Below are positions 1-11,210 of a DNA stretch of 64,000 nt, one piece after another (the first letter of the stretch is position 1; each line of letters opens with the position of its first letter). The stretch spans positions 1 to 64,000 of the forward strand of contig WION01000086.1 of assembly GCA_015039365.1 (NCBI GenBank). The letters run 5' to 3'. A program made the translations under genes and the position numbers. The DNA comes from Amanita rubescens. Its lineage: Eukaryota > Basidiomycota > Agaricomycetes > Agaricales > Amanitaceae. The notes under the pieces were generated by a model. That model worked only from the letters and a program-made list of their open reading frames with translations, was not told the origin of the DNA and made no database searches.

Positions 1-616
1 GATCTTTGTTGCTATCCTTTACTTGATACTCAATGGACACAGGAGGAATGTGTTCAGGATACTCACGCAAGTTAGCTTCTGAAAATGTTACATATTCATA
101 ATCTTTATGATTGAGAATGAGCCACTGAAGTGCAAGTTTAACATGATTCCTTCTGACCAGAAGTGGAGTTCTAGCAAAATCACTTGTGGTGGGTTTGTAA
201 GGGCCCGTGAATATTACTGCTAGGACCTCAGCCAGGTCTGATCGTGGAGGAGGCAAAACATCATATATCTTAGAGATTGGTGACTGAAATGCCACGGCAT
301 TTGCTTTCATCTTTCTCATCCCTGATGCTATTTTAATAGCACAGCATGAGTGACATATGCGTGCGACCAGCATTTTCTCTACAAAATGCAAAGAAGATAG
401 TATAGGGGGAATGGAGCCTAGCCACAAGCCTGATGCCAATGAATGGGGGGGAATTTTTTTCTTCATTATAAATCCATGGCAGAAGTTACAAACATGGGTA
501 CAGGTGTGATCAATGACATAACTATGTTCCAAAACTGAGTCAGATGCCAATTGTCGCTCCTGTCGGGTCATACCAGACACATTTAGAATGGAAAGATAGT
601 CTGAATGCTACTCAAC
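1..616 (-). pseudogene. Helitron helicase-like protein, DUF6570-type region (part, runs off the window)
   Basis: Reading the minus strand from about 593 to base 1 gives an open frame of about 197 codons that leaves the window without a stop. It carries the pattern I associate with the DUF6570 region found N-terminal in basidiomycete Helitron helicase-like proteins: a CX2C pair (CNFC), a KIPPHSLASGLWLGSIPP stretch (compare 'P..aLaNgLWiG.vP'), a hydrophobic E..LVARICHSCC segment, LPPPRSDL, and a PLLVRRNHVKLALQWLILNH block. Helitrons move by rolling-circle replication; this region lies ahead of the Rep/helicase core, which would be beyond the left edge. The frame connects to 2974-3273 once foldback A is removed, but a one-base frame change lies between GQLTPVRQLL and the segment beginning HSDYLSIL, so this copy is probably dead. 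Family assignment is from memory of motifs. Confidence 0.75.
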
Positions 617-624
617 TCCAAAAG

Positions 625-1677
625 CACCTACCCAGCTGACCAAAAACCTCTAATTAGAGATGGACAGATCCCCTGTCTCCATCTCTAGTTAGAGGCTTTA
701 TTTGAAATCACAGGCTACCTCAGATAATTGTGGACATAAAATAAATATTTCTGAATTACAAGTCCATTTTCCCACACCAGACATATTGCCATTTCTGGAA
801 GGTGGGGGATGTATTTGTACATGTTTTGACATGGGAATTTGACCACAACTTAGGAACAAGGCATATTGCCTTATTTAGTTAAGATAGGCAGATTTCAAAT
901 AAGGTAAGCAAGTCAGGATACCATTTTTGGAAGGTGGTGAGGATATTTGTACATGTTTGTACATAATTTCCTTATTTGGAAAGAGAGAGCTAGATGCCAA
1001 ATGAGGCAAAATAATTGATTTCAGGGTCGAATTTCCTAAAAAGGAAATGATGACATAATTTCAGGGTCAATCAATTGTGTAGCCTTGGTCAGTGGCTTTC
1101 TAGATGTGGTTGTATGACACTGTTTGGTGCTCATTTCATTGAGATATTTGCTGATTGATTTTCAGGGTCAAATTTCTAAAAAAGGAAATTGATAATGTAA
1201 TGTGCACTTTAGGATCCTATGGCGCATTTCCTAAAATGGAAATAGCGCACTTCGGACTTGCCATTTTGGGAAATATCTGCTCCTGTTGGTGATGATGAGC
1301 AGCAAGAAATGGTGGTATCTCCCTTGATACTGACTATTTTTGTGGCGCGTTTTTTGGAATGTATTCCTTCTATATATATGCATGTATTCACTATGTTAGA
1401 ATGTGAGAAATGCTAGTGGTTTATGTCAGAGTGCAACATGTCTTGCTCACTGTTGACAATGGTGAGGAGTCAAGAAATGACAATATCTCCACCAATACTG
1501 GTTGTTTGTGTGGCGCTTTTTTTGGGATGTCCCCATTAGGCATATAGGAAGGTAGTTGGCATGTTAGAATGCAAATAGTATGCACCAATCATGCCAAAAT
1601 AAAATTGGTGTGCTCACTGTCTGCCATGATGAGCAGCCATATCTCCACCAAAACAAGATCTTTCTATGGCGCTTTTT
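625..1677. repeat. Left arm of foldback A
   Basis: Reverse complement of 1913-2965 with very few differences. It contains the arm landmarks shared by the whole family: the subterminal hairpin, alternating CCTTATTTGG-type motifs, and AGCGCCACA-type sequence next to the loop. Confidence 0.93.
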
Positions 1678-1912
1678 TGGATGTTGATTTCTTATGATAA
1701 CAGAATGTCATTCAGGGTGTCTGGAAGCAGATTGCCCTGCTGATTAATGTGTAATTTTCAGTTTCATGATAAAAGTCTGAACATGATACAGAAACATAGG
1801 CTGACAAGTTGACATGTCAGGATAAATGGGACATTCCACTTGATCTTGCCTAAGGATCCTCTGTTGAGACCCTCCCAATGTTTATCTTTGTGTTATGTGA
1901 TTGCAAATCAAC

Positions 1913-2965
1913 AAAAGCGCCACAGGGAGATCTTGTTTTGGTGGAGATATGGCTGCTCATCATGGCAGACAGTGAGCACACCAATTTTATTTTGGCATGA
2001 TTGGTGCATACTATTTGCATTCTAACATGCCAACTACCTTCCTATATGCCTAATGGGGACATCCCAAAAAAAGCGCCACACAAACAACCAGTATTGGTGG
2101 AGATATTGTCATTTCTTACTCCTCACCATTGTCAACAGTGAGCAAGACATGTTGCACTCTGACATAAACCACTAGCATTTCTCACATTCTAACATAGTGA
2201 ATACATGCATATATATAGAAGGAATACATTCCAAAAAACGTGCCACAAAAATAGTCAGTATCAAGGGAGATACCACCATTTCTTGCTGCTCATCATCACC
2301 AACAGTGAGCAGATATTTCCCAAAATGGCAAGTCCGAAGTGCGCTATTTCCATTTTAGGAAATGCGCCATAGGATCCTAAAGTGCACATTACATTATCAA
2401 TTTCCTTTTTTAGAAATTTGACCCTGAAAATCAATCAGCAAATATCTCAATGAAATGAGCACCAAACAGTGTCATACAACCACATCTAGAAAGCCACTGA
2501 CCAAGGCTACACAATTGATTGACCCTGAAATTATGTCATCATTTCCTTTTTAGGAAATTCGACCCTGAAATCAATTATTTTGCCTCATTTGGCATCTAGC
2601 TCTCTCTTTCCAAATAAGGAAATTATGTACAAACATGTACAAATATCCTCACCACCTTCCAAAAATGGTATCCTGACTTGCTTACCTTATTTGAAATCTG
2701 CCTATCTTAACTAAATAAGGCAATTATGCCTTGTTCCTAAGTTGTGGTCAAATTCCCATGTCAAAACATGTACAAATACATCCCCCACCTTCCAGAAATG
2801 GCAATATGTCTGGTGTGGGAAAATGGACTTGTAATTCAGAAATATTTATTTTATGTCCACAATTATCTGAGGTAGCCTGTGATTTCAAATAAAGCCTCTA
2901 ACTAGAGATGGAGACAGGGGATCTGTCCATCTCTAATTAGAGGTTTTTGGTCAGCTGGGTAGGTG
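1913..2965. repeat. Right arm of foldback A
   Basis: Inverted copy of 625-1677. The loop between the arms (about 1678-1912) is not palindromic and is conserved in copies B and C. Confidence 0.93.
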
Positions 2966-2973
2966 TCCAAAAG

Positions 2974-3273
2974 CTGTCTGACAGGTGTGAGTTGTCCACA
3001 AACAGCACATCCAGCCTCCTCCAATACATTTGGTTGCATTCTTTTGCAAGCAGTTGATATTACATGATGAATGTTATGTGCAGTCAAAGGTAGAGGTGGA
3101 AATGAGGGAATAGAAGCCTCAATCTCTTGGGAGGGGGACAATTGGCACATAATATTGATGGACTTTTTCTCATTGTATTTATTTGTGCGTTGAATCTCCA
3201 TGGCACGAAGTAAATCATAGTAAGAGACGACAAGGAATCGCGAGATATACCTGGCACAGTCAACACTACACAA
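2974..3273 (-). pseudogene. Helitron helicase-like protein, upstream part
   Basis: Minus-strand open frame ending in EEAGCAVCGQLTPVRQLL, immediately before the foldback A target site. The CAVCG zinc-ligand-like motif and its spacing to the SGMTRQER/CNFC block on the other side of the insert fit the N-terminal part of basidiomycete Helitron proteins. Upstream residues (the ISRFLVVSYYDLLRA region) are less characteristic. The frame is open to about 3273; a true start was not found, and two frames overlap here. It belongs to the same gene as 1-616, split by foldback A and carrying a frame change. Confidence 0.6.
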
Positions 3274-3299
3274 ATGAGATGAGAAAAGATCACGAATTT

Positions 3300-4500
3300 C
3301 TGATTTCCTAGTAACACGGGTAATGTTGATAGAATGAAGAAGAGCAATCTGTCAGCCTTCTTGCATAGTGATGAAGTCTAAAAGTTCTGGCAAAGGGAAC
3401 TGCACAGACAATAAATTGTTTTCGGAAATACCGATGTTGAGGTCCACACTACTTGGAATAATATGATCACAGTACCGGAATTCACAAGATTCAAGTGGCT
3501 GGGTTGGGACCATTGAGGGAAGGTACCTCAACATGGTCAAAAATGGCACAATGCCTCTTTTCCCTCCACCAATGGGATGAAATAATACAGGACACACCAC
3601 AGTCTCATGAGATTCAGCAGCACTAAAACACTGTCTACATGCTGTCAAATAAGACCTGATCCAATTACAAATTGCACCCTTTCTCAGGGCAATGAAGCAA
3701 GTTAAAAACATGTGGACATTGCAGTATGCACCCTTTTTTTGGGCAGGTCTATCACACAAAATATGATAGGCCAATATAGCACCCATCAAAAGGGCAGTCC
3801 ATACAATGCAACTTGCATGGATATACAAATGATCAAAATCTGGGAGGAATGGCACACCCTCATAAAGGCGTAGAACAAAAACTAGGTCTTGCTAACATTT
3901 AACACACCGTATGAAGATTTAAAAAATGATGAACATACTTTGGGTAGTATAAAATCTTTCCTTAAAGATCTTCTGGGAGATGCAGCTGCATGAACCTTGA
4001 AGGTTTGCCTCCAAGATCAATATGATTGTCCTTTGAATCTTCAAAGTGATGTATCTAAACAGCACTGGATGAGTATATACATCGGAACAGAGAGAATGTA
4101 GAAGGCACCGGAAGATGGCAGAGAAACTTGTAAATCCAACATTCCATTTAAAGTCCATCCAAATCTGTGAAATTTCGTCTTGGTACAGTAGCTAGAATAA
4201 ATGAGAGACGTGTAAAATGTACCATATCCAGCAGTCCCAAGAGTGATCTCTCTACATTCGTTGCAACCCAGAGTAAGATCTTCTCCAATTCCGTCGTGTA
4301 TTGTATGTATGAGTTGATCGAGGATTCTAATATAACTAGACATTTGGGGCTTTGAAGCTTTGAGCTGTTCTGATGGAAATACGAAAGAGAGCACAGAGCG
4401 AAGGCAATACAAATATGAGACAGGGTAGCAGACTTCGGCCGTCACGTCACAACACATCCGGAAGACCCGGAGTGCACCAGTTGGCATTATTCTACCTACG
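3300..4500 (-). other. Unassigned minus-strand ORF region upstream of the Helitron gene
   Basis: Two minus-strand open frames of 167 codons (3352-3855) and 148 codons (4041-4487) occupy this stretch. The first is rich in hydrophobic residues and cysteine, with a PIGGGKRGIVPFL segment; the second has a CNEC pair and aromatic-rich sequence. They could be exons of one gene upstream of, or part of, the Helitron protein. I do not recognise a family and see no secure splice chain. The Tc1 element begins 80 bases beyond. Confidence 0.3.
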
Positions 4501-4796
4501 GTCAGTGCCTCAACAAACCCACAATCACACTCGATTAAGCATATAACAATGTGTGATGACCGGAGAATGAAGTTATCTACAGTGACTCAAAAAATTGTCC
4601 CAATGTTTGGCACTTTTTGCTTCTGTGTATCATAGCATCACATCAAGGCCAAATAGAGCCAAAGTATAAGTGTACGTAAGGAAGGTCTACATCTTGGCTA
4701 CGTGACGAATCAAAAATTATGTAATTGTATGCTGTTCCCATGATGTTACAGTCAATTCAATTTGGTGACTCATTGGGACAATTATTTGACTTGGTA

Positions 4797-5838
4797 TCAG
4801 AAATACAGAAAATGCTCAATCCAGTGCTTTGTATTGCCCCCCTTGGTCTTGGTGACTGCTTTTGACCTTGTAGGCATACTTTCCATTGATATCTGACACA
4901 CATCTGGCTCTATATCATCCCACATCTGCCACTCCCTCTCAAATCTCCCAATCTCCGGCTCATGGTTGCACACTGAGTGCAATTTGATGTGATGCCAGAG
5001 GATTAAGGTCTGGATACTATAGAAGTCAGTCCAGAAGAGTGATATTGTCCTCTTTCATCCAGTATCTAGCCTTTCTGAAGGTGTATTTGGGGTGATGGCC
5101 TTTCTTAAAAATGTGCTCCCCATCAGCAATCCCAGATTCCTCTATACTGAGTAGTCAGAGGTGGTCCAAATGGACACATACTGGTCAGCATCTATCCTCC
5201 CCTCAACTTCAGTAACTTTACCCACACCATTCCAGCCCATACAACCCCATACCATGATGTTCCCACCCTCCAATGTCACAGTTCCTTGGACCTCCCTATC
5301 AATCAACCTATCCACCACTTGCTTCCACATCAACTACTCCCCATATGACCCAATACTGTTAACCTTAGTCTCACCTGACCAAATTACCCTCTTCCAGCCC
5401 TCCACAGAACACTGGTTGTGCCTCAGAGCAAAGGCCTATTATTTCCCCCCTGTTCACATGGCTTTTCTTCTTTGTCACAGCCTTAAACAACTGCTACTTA
5501 AGCACAGTTCTGACTGTTTGTGGGTGGAGTGGATGGGAGTTGATGATGCCAACAAGTTTGGTGACCTGAACAGCATTAGCAGCCTTCCCAGTGGTGATTT
5601 GGGTGAGGATAGATAGGAGAGAGCTTGGAAGGATGACCAGCAAAGAAATTTGTTGATTAGGAAGGTGTTCCTGAATAATTGTGGAGATGGTATACTTGCC
5701 AGGACCAAGTATAGAGGCAATATGACAAGTGGGGAAACCATTGGAAACAAGGGAGAGGATGTTTTCCTGCTGAGCAGAGGAGATGGGACATGGCAGGTGT
5801 GTGGGATGATATAGAGCCAGATGTGTGTCAGATATCAA
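4797..5838 (-). pseudogene. Tc1/mariner transposase, degenerate
   Basis: Minus-strand fragments in family order. First comes an N-terminal helix-turn-helix-like part (SSAQQENILSLVSNGF, around 5494-5838). Then a W-S-G-E-T-K-V-N segment, where the family normally has the first catalytic Asp (WSDETKVN). Then GGNIMVWGCMGWNGVGKV (about 5280), a GHHPKYT segment where DNDPKHT-like sequence with the second Asp is usual, YPDLNPL, WHHIK, and the C-terminus ending in SMPTRSKAVTKTKGG (4797-4982). Several stops and frame changes separate these pieces, and two acidic catalytic positions look substituted by Gly, so it cannot be active. Unusually, its C-terminal coding lies inside the left inverted repeat and so is duplicated in inverted form near 5800-5930. 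Confidence 0.85.
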
Positions 5839-5947
5839 TGGAAAGTATGCCTACAAGGTCAAAAGCATTTACCAAGACCAAGGGGGGCAATACAAAGCAC
5901 TGGATTGAGCATTTTCTGTATTTCTGATACCAAGTCAAATAATTGTC

Positions 5948-6611
5948 TGTCATATCCCGTTCCAGACTCCACCCAAACTCCATGACCTCGGACCCCGATG
6001 GACTCCTGACTATACCCATGACCACTTTCCACCCATGTCGCATCTCATATCAAGCCTATGCCAAAACTCCGAAAACTCCGTGACAAACTCCGTCACAACT
6101 CCGTCACAACTCCGTGCATATTCGCTAAGTTCCTTTCTACATATTCTCCATACTTGTTTCACCTCTTGTTTCATCTCGGGTATCACTGGTATCATTATCC
6201 CTTCGTACCATATGCTCTACTCCACTTCCTGTTCCATATCTCTATGGTTTCCTCGCTTATCAGAACACGGCCATAGAACCCCTTGTCGGACTACGTATAT
6301 AAGGCCTCACTTGTATTCATACAGTAGTCCGAATATCGACTTGGATTGTGCCCCAACTCGTATTGACTCCCTGTCTTTCATCGTCTCAGACCTCACCCAG
6401 ACCGCTCGCCCTTCGGACTCTGGTCCCGGACTCCATCCCGGACTCCAGAGCGTTCTCCAGAAGTTTAGGCAAGACGTACGTTAGCACGGCGCAGCTTGCA
6501 CGCTGAAGCCTAGCCTTTCCCCACTACGTCCCGGACTCCGTTATACTCCATCCTTCCCTGTCCGCGGCTTAGTTCCCGGGCTCCGTCCCAATTAGGATCA
6601 CCGTCCTTACA
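5948..6611. mobile_element. Solo LTR (gypsy-type family 1), 664 bp
   Basis: Begins TGTCATATCCCGTTC and ends CCTTACA (TG...CA), flanked by the 5-bp duplication TTGTC (5943-5947, 6612-6616). It contains a CGTATATAAGGC TATA-like site near 6294. It sits inside the right inverted repeat of the Tc1 element. A second copy (52651-53315) is preceded by a polypurine tract, which confirms that this is an LTR. Confidence 0.92.
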
Positions 6612-6847
6612 TTGTCCCAATGAGTCACCAAATTGAATTGGCTGTAACATCTTGGGAACAGCATCAAATTACATAATTTTTGATTCGTCACGTAGCCAAG
6701 ATGTAGACCTTTCTTACGTACACTTATACTTTGGCTCTATTTGGCCTTGATGTGATGCTATGATACACAGAAGCAAAAAGTGCCAAACATTGGGACACAC
6801 AGAAGCAAAAAGTGCCAAACATTGGGACAATTTTTTGAGTCACTGTA

Positions 6848-7270
6848 ACATATTTAGCCATATTTAGTCAACCTGCTTCATCGCTCACATGGCCGAGTCA
6901 TATCATCAAGTCGATGACATCGCGTAAGACGGGGCTTGTAACGACCTCGTAAAGGGACTCGGACGCACTGGACGACGGTGTGACGTTAGGCGAACAAGGT
7001 CAAAGGGCAAAGAGAGGCGAGATCTTGTGTTGACGAACATCTTAGCCGTGCGTATTTTACCACCCAGAACTACGTCTGTTGTTCTCAATCCGGCAACTTA
7101 GGACTTTAGGCTTGACATACTCGTTTGCCGGATTAAAAATGGTGCGTTGTTCGCCATATTTCGTTGACTCTCACCTTGACGAGTTTGTAGTCAAATGATT
7201 GGTTCCCGTTTCGCAACTAAGAACCAAGATTCACTGACCGACGGACGGTCACTATTGACCATTATTAGCA
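6848..7270. other. Intergenic, nothing recognised
   Basis: Between the Tc1 end and the first possible start codon at about 7280. Short open frames only; I see no feature I can support. Confidence 0.5.
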
Positions 7271-7278
7271 CTTACAAA

Positions 7279-8191
7279 CCATGGAAGTCAGGCATACAGT
7301 ACCTTCAACTTCACTAAACGATGCGGATAGATTGGAAAACGAGAGATATGGGCGATGCAAGTGTGGATGATCCCATGTTTACAAAAAGTGCGTCTAACAG
7401 TTTCAGTAATAGAGAATGATGTTAACTAACCTGCTTTCACAGTCGACCGCATCACATTGATTCATACATCTTCCCCTTTGTATTTTTCACTTATCAGCGC
7501 CCATCATCCGATGATCCGCCCAGCCGATCAGCTGATCAGTATCGAATCTGGTCTCAATCAACAAAGTCATGCGGAAAATGTCATTGAGGGAACGATAAGG
7601 AGATTCTCGTCGGGTCGGGTATCGTTAGGAAGAACGATCAATACCGGTTGAGATGTCGACCATAATGAGTATCAACTTATCAACCAATAGTACGTATGTT
7701 CCCGAGCATTGCCTGAATAGAGTGTCTGATGTACCCTTGCACGAGTGTAGAAGACGAAGGTCATTTGAATGTATCTTTCATGAATAATATCAATACGTTG
7801 GACACTATTCTATCTACCGGCAATGGCACACCTAACATGCCAAGCAAGCCCGTACCGAATGTCTATCCGGAGACTTTGCAAGCGCACAATTGGATCCACA
7901 AATTGGAGAGTCAACTGGGCAGGAACGACGCCCTGGTCGGAGAAGCACTCAAAATGATGTTTCGGACAAAACGCCAAGAGGACGAGATTGATGACCTGTC
8001 GAAGAAACAGGAAGTCGCTCGAGGGATCGATGCTTTTTTCTGGTCGGTCGCAGTGTGAAAGATTGGGTTTAGGCTTACGGTTGGCAGGAGGTGACGATGA
8101 GACTGCTGAAGACGTGTGTGGGAAACTCCGAAAAGTATATGACATCGTTGTTGAATTGCGCATCATTCGCATGTACAGGCAAGTCAAATGA
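7279..8191 (+). other. Possible multi-exon hypothetical gene
   Basis: An ATG in good context (ACCATGG, about 7279) opens a frame beginning MEVRHTVPSTSLNDADRLEN. A 109-codon open frame at 7729-8058 includes a polar, helix-prone stretch (WIHKLESQLGRNDALVGEAL, then RTKRQEDEIDDLSKKQE). A further open stretch (GDDETAEDVCGKLRKVYDIV) lies at 8050-8191 in another frame. GT-AG signals that could join them exist (for example an acceptor near 7441), but I could not build one continuous model. It may be a decayed gene with a coiled-coil segment. No family recognised. Confidence 0.3.
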
Positions 8192-8750
8192 AATCAACAA
8201 TACTCAAAAGATGGAAACAATGTTCAAATCGTTCGGTTTTTTGGTCCCTCACGAGTCGGTTTGCAGTCAATTCAGTGCGAGTAACTTGAGACATCACCAG
8301 ATTGGGGACAATCTAAAAACACGGAGACCGTCGTTTTCAAAGGTGTTGGTGATAGCTGTGACAGGTCTGCCATATTTTCCTACTAGTATTTGCCTCTGCG
8401 CACGAACGAGATGGGCGAGGATGTTGAGATATGGATGGAGAGAGACAGGACACGTAAAACTGGAGAAAAAGATATAGAAGGCCATCACTGACGTCGCTAA
8501 GGAGCTTGCGATCAATCGAAGGCAGTCATGACCGTGACAATAGTCTACATGGGAAAACAAGGTCAACTGAGGCGCTTGTTCGTCCGGATGTTGCTGAGAG
8601 TGAGGCGGACTAGTGTTAGACTAGTCACACATGTTCGTCTGAACGAGATCATAAAATCGTTCACAAAACATATCACAATCCAGCTGACAGTTATCACATT
8701 TCCTTATTCTATAAAACATTGAAGGGGAGAAACGAGGTACGAGAGTTAAA

Positions 8751-10867
8751 TCAGTCACCATCTCCTGCCGTTCTTTCGCCCAAAAGAATCAAAAACAAGA
8801 TATTCATAGAAACGCAGAATTGGTTTAGTCCCCGGTATGTCTTGGACCAGCTATTCAGAGAATAACCTACAGTTGCAATATATTTATTGTCCGAGGGGTC
8901 AACTTTGTCCTTCCGAAACCATGGTAATTGACTGAGAGTTTTCAAGAACGATGGCGTTATCCGAAAGTCAGGCTGATCTCGGACATCATAAATTGCAACT
9001 AGTTCAACAGCAAATGTCATGAACCAATGCAGCGCACGGCAATGAGAGACAGATCCCACCTTCATCGTTGAATCCAAGGGAGGCGGGGAAATTCGACGAG
9101 TGTTTCGATCCACTTGCGACGGTGGCGGGTCTTGCGGCATGAAGACTTGTACGGGCTTTGGACTCTATTAACAGCAATGTAGAACAGGTTACAGTGGTGT
9201 ACGTCGAGCGGCGAGACTTACTGGATGGTACCGTAAACTTGTTATCGTTCCCTCCTTCTGGCCGCGTAGAAAAGACAAAGGACCCTTCCCTCAAAAGGCA
9301 ATGATAGTCGTCCTGTTCAAAGACTGTTCCGATAAACGTGGCGGCGCATTCGAATTCACCAGTAAGAGGCGTTAACATAACTTGATGAACCTAATGCGAC
9401 AATAGGTCAACAACGGAGAAGGTCAGGATCAGTTAAAACTTTACATTGTTAGTATTGTTGTAGCCACTCCCCGCTGACTTGCGCAATGAAGAATTTACTA
9501 AAAGTCCGGTCGTTAGAAAGACTGCAGTTTTGCTGCGACCTGTGGTGCTCGCAAGAGTGATTCGGCTCGAATCACGAGCGACCAGATGCAAGGATGCTCG
9601 AGAAGGGTTTATAAAAGGCCCCGAGTTGGCAAATTTGACAGCAGATTCAAAACGACTGAAGAAAGAAGAAGTGTTGGTGACGGGATGTAAAAAAAGTGAA
9701 ACGTCAACATACGCCCAACTTCCATCTTTGCTATCCAATTCATTCATGGCGGTCGAGTATAAAATCATGGTGTGCTCTTCTTCCTCGGAACCGACGTACG
9801 AAATAAGTGTTGAATTCCTAGAACATTAATATATGAGATGCAGAGGGAGAATATAGATCGTTACCTTAACAACGGAAGTGTTGGATAATCCTGTATGAGT
9901 AAATCGTCTAGTATGACGTTCTCTGACATGGTAAACAAATTGGCTAAAATTGTCTTCATGTGTGCAGAGCCAGAGTTGGGAATGTCGGAGTAAGAATCAA
10001 GAGTCTTCACGTCTGCGGCTTTACGGGTTCCCTTGTCTCGAGCGCGTTCTCTCAAAGAGTGTTCGCTATGATTCTCGACTGCCAAGTCTTCTGAATTCGG
10101 GGACAAGTCCGAAAGGGATTCCACGATACTGAAATGTGTTAAACAAATGATCATATCCGACCGGATAGGGAGGTGTACGGTGCGGGTCGCTTCCGACCAC
10201 GTTTTTTGACAGGCGGTGGAGACAGAGGCGAATCCTCACGATTATTGTTGCTTAATACGAGCTGAATGATAGTCTTTGTGAGATGAGGACAAACATACCG
10301 TGAGTCGGAGTCAGACAAATTTCCACTCGTTCGCTTTCGTTTGAACTTTAACTTATTTGCGGGGGTGGAGGGTGGTTCCTCAGGCGTGGGTCGTGTAGTC
10401 CCAGGAGGGCACCTGCGAACAGGGTTGTTCAGTAAAGAAAAAAACACGGCAAAAAAGATCAAATGATACGTGCATTGTGACATCGTCGTCATTAATAACA
10501 AGCTCACTAACCGTTGAGCTGAAAAGGTTTCAGCATTTAGGGTGTCCAAAGGACAAGATAAAATGTACGCATTCGAATCCTTAGCATCGGCTGCCGACGA
10601 TTTCCCGTCCCCAACAGGTGGCCCAAAATTTCTACAATTGTCTCAATGTCAATGGCAGCTGGAACGATAGTGGGAGTAATAAACGCACGATTCGTCTTCG
10701 TCAGAAGAGGTGACTTTACGCCTGTGCTTCGACGGAGAGGTCACAAGATTTGGAGAGGTCGTGGGAGTGGCGCGAGCCGATTTGTTCCTTGAGACCGTCA
10801 GAACAAACGTCGAGCTCATAAAGTCAGACGAACTTTCGTGGCTGCGATGCTTCACCTCGGGAGACGC
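8751..10867 (-). CDS. Eight-exon gene, conserved-looking nuclear protein of unknown function
   Basis: A clean splice chain can be read on the minus strand: exons about 10689-10867 (5' end open), 10512-10631, 10299-10412, 10179-10250, 9865-10128, 9445-9817, 9232-9390 and 8751-9164. All introns are GT-AG, 46-86 nt, and frames stay in register, giving at least 565 residues. The N-terminal third is Ser/Thr/Pro-rich and basic, with bipartite NLS-like patches (SPSKHRRK, KLKFKRKR, KKRGRKRP). The middle holds an acidic and hydrophobic segment. The C-terminal half looks globular (for example WAYVDVSLFLHPVT, FECAATFIGTVFEQ, FLKTLSQLPWFRKDKVD). I do not recognise the domain; a nuclear role is inferred from the basic patches only. 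The frame stays open upstream across the solo LTR, so the LTR may have cut off the true start. The exon 7 donor has an alternative about 9 bases away. Confidence 0.7.
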
Positions 10868-11206
10868 TGTAACATATTGATTCCGGCTATGCTGGAATCA
10901 ATACTCAAACCTTGCCGAAACCCTCACTCAAGCTTCCGAGACTCGGAACCTCGGATCGGAGCTCCGAGACTCGGTATCGGATACGTTTCGGACCATATTA
11001 CGCACGTAGCACATGAGGCATGTAGTTTATATACCCTGTCGTAGTTAGTTTTATAAATCTTCTTCTCCCCCGCACTTCGCATCTACGTTCCGAGAGTCAA
11101 CGAGTGCGACCGAGCTCGGACGAGCACCTTTCGGTGCTGCCGAACTCGCCGGCCGCATCGCATCTCGGAGGCTGCACCCCAAGTCAGCCTCTCTTGCGTT
11201 GTTTCA
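10868..11206 (+). mobile_element. Solo LTR (family 2), 339 bp
   Basis: Begins TGTAACATATTGATTCCGGC and ends TTGTTTCA; flanked by the 4-bp duplication ACGC (10864-10867, 11207-11210). It matches the paired LTRs at 20398-20736 and 22924-23234, including the repeated CCGAGACTCGG motifs and a TTTATATACC TATA-like site. It lies directly against the 5' end of the minus-strand gene at 8751-10867, so it could supply or remove promoter sequence. Confidence 0.93.
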
Positions 11207-11210
11207 ACGC

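Larger units (their letters stand above)
625..2965. mobile_element. Foldback element A, complete, 2341 bp
   Basis: This is a near-perfect giant inverted repeat: left arm 625-1677, right arm 1913-2965, loop about 235 bp. It is flanked by the 8-bp direct duplication TCCAAAAG (617-624 and 2966-2973). Ends read CACCTACCCAGCTGACC inward. Just inside each end is a short hairpin with a CCTCTAATTAGAGATGGA-type stem. No transposase is encoded, so it is presumably non-autonomous. An 8-bp duplication fits hAT, Zisupton/KDZ or related superfamilies, and I cannot choose among them. It interrupts the Helitron gene. Confidence 0.93.
4580..6845 (-). mobile_element. Tc1/mariner-type DNA transposon, inactive
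   Basis: Bounded by inverted ends reading CAGTGACTCAAAAAATTGTC, each next to a TA dinucleotide (4578-4579 and 6846-6847), the expected Tc1/mariner target duplication. The inverted repeats are long (about 347 bp; 4580-4926 against 5803-6845, the latter interrupted by a solo LTR). The right end also has a 31-bp internal tandem duplication of its AAGTGCCAAACATTGGGACA-type end sequence (around 6768-6832). The enclosed transposase is broken. Confidence 0.9.
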
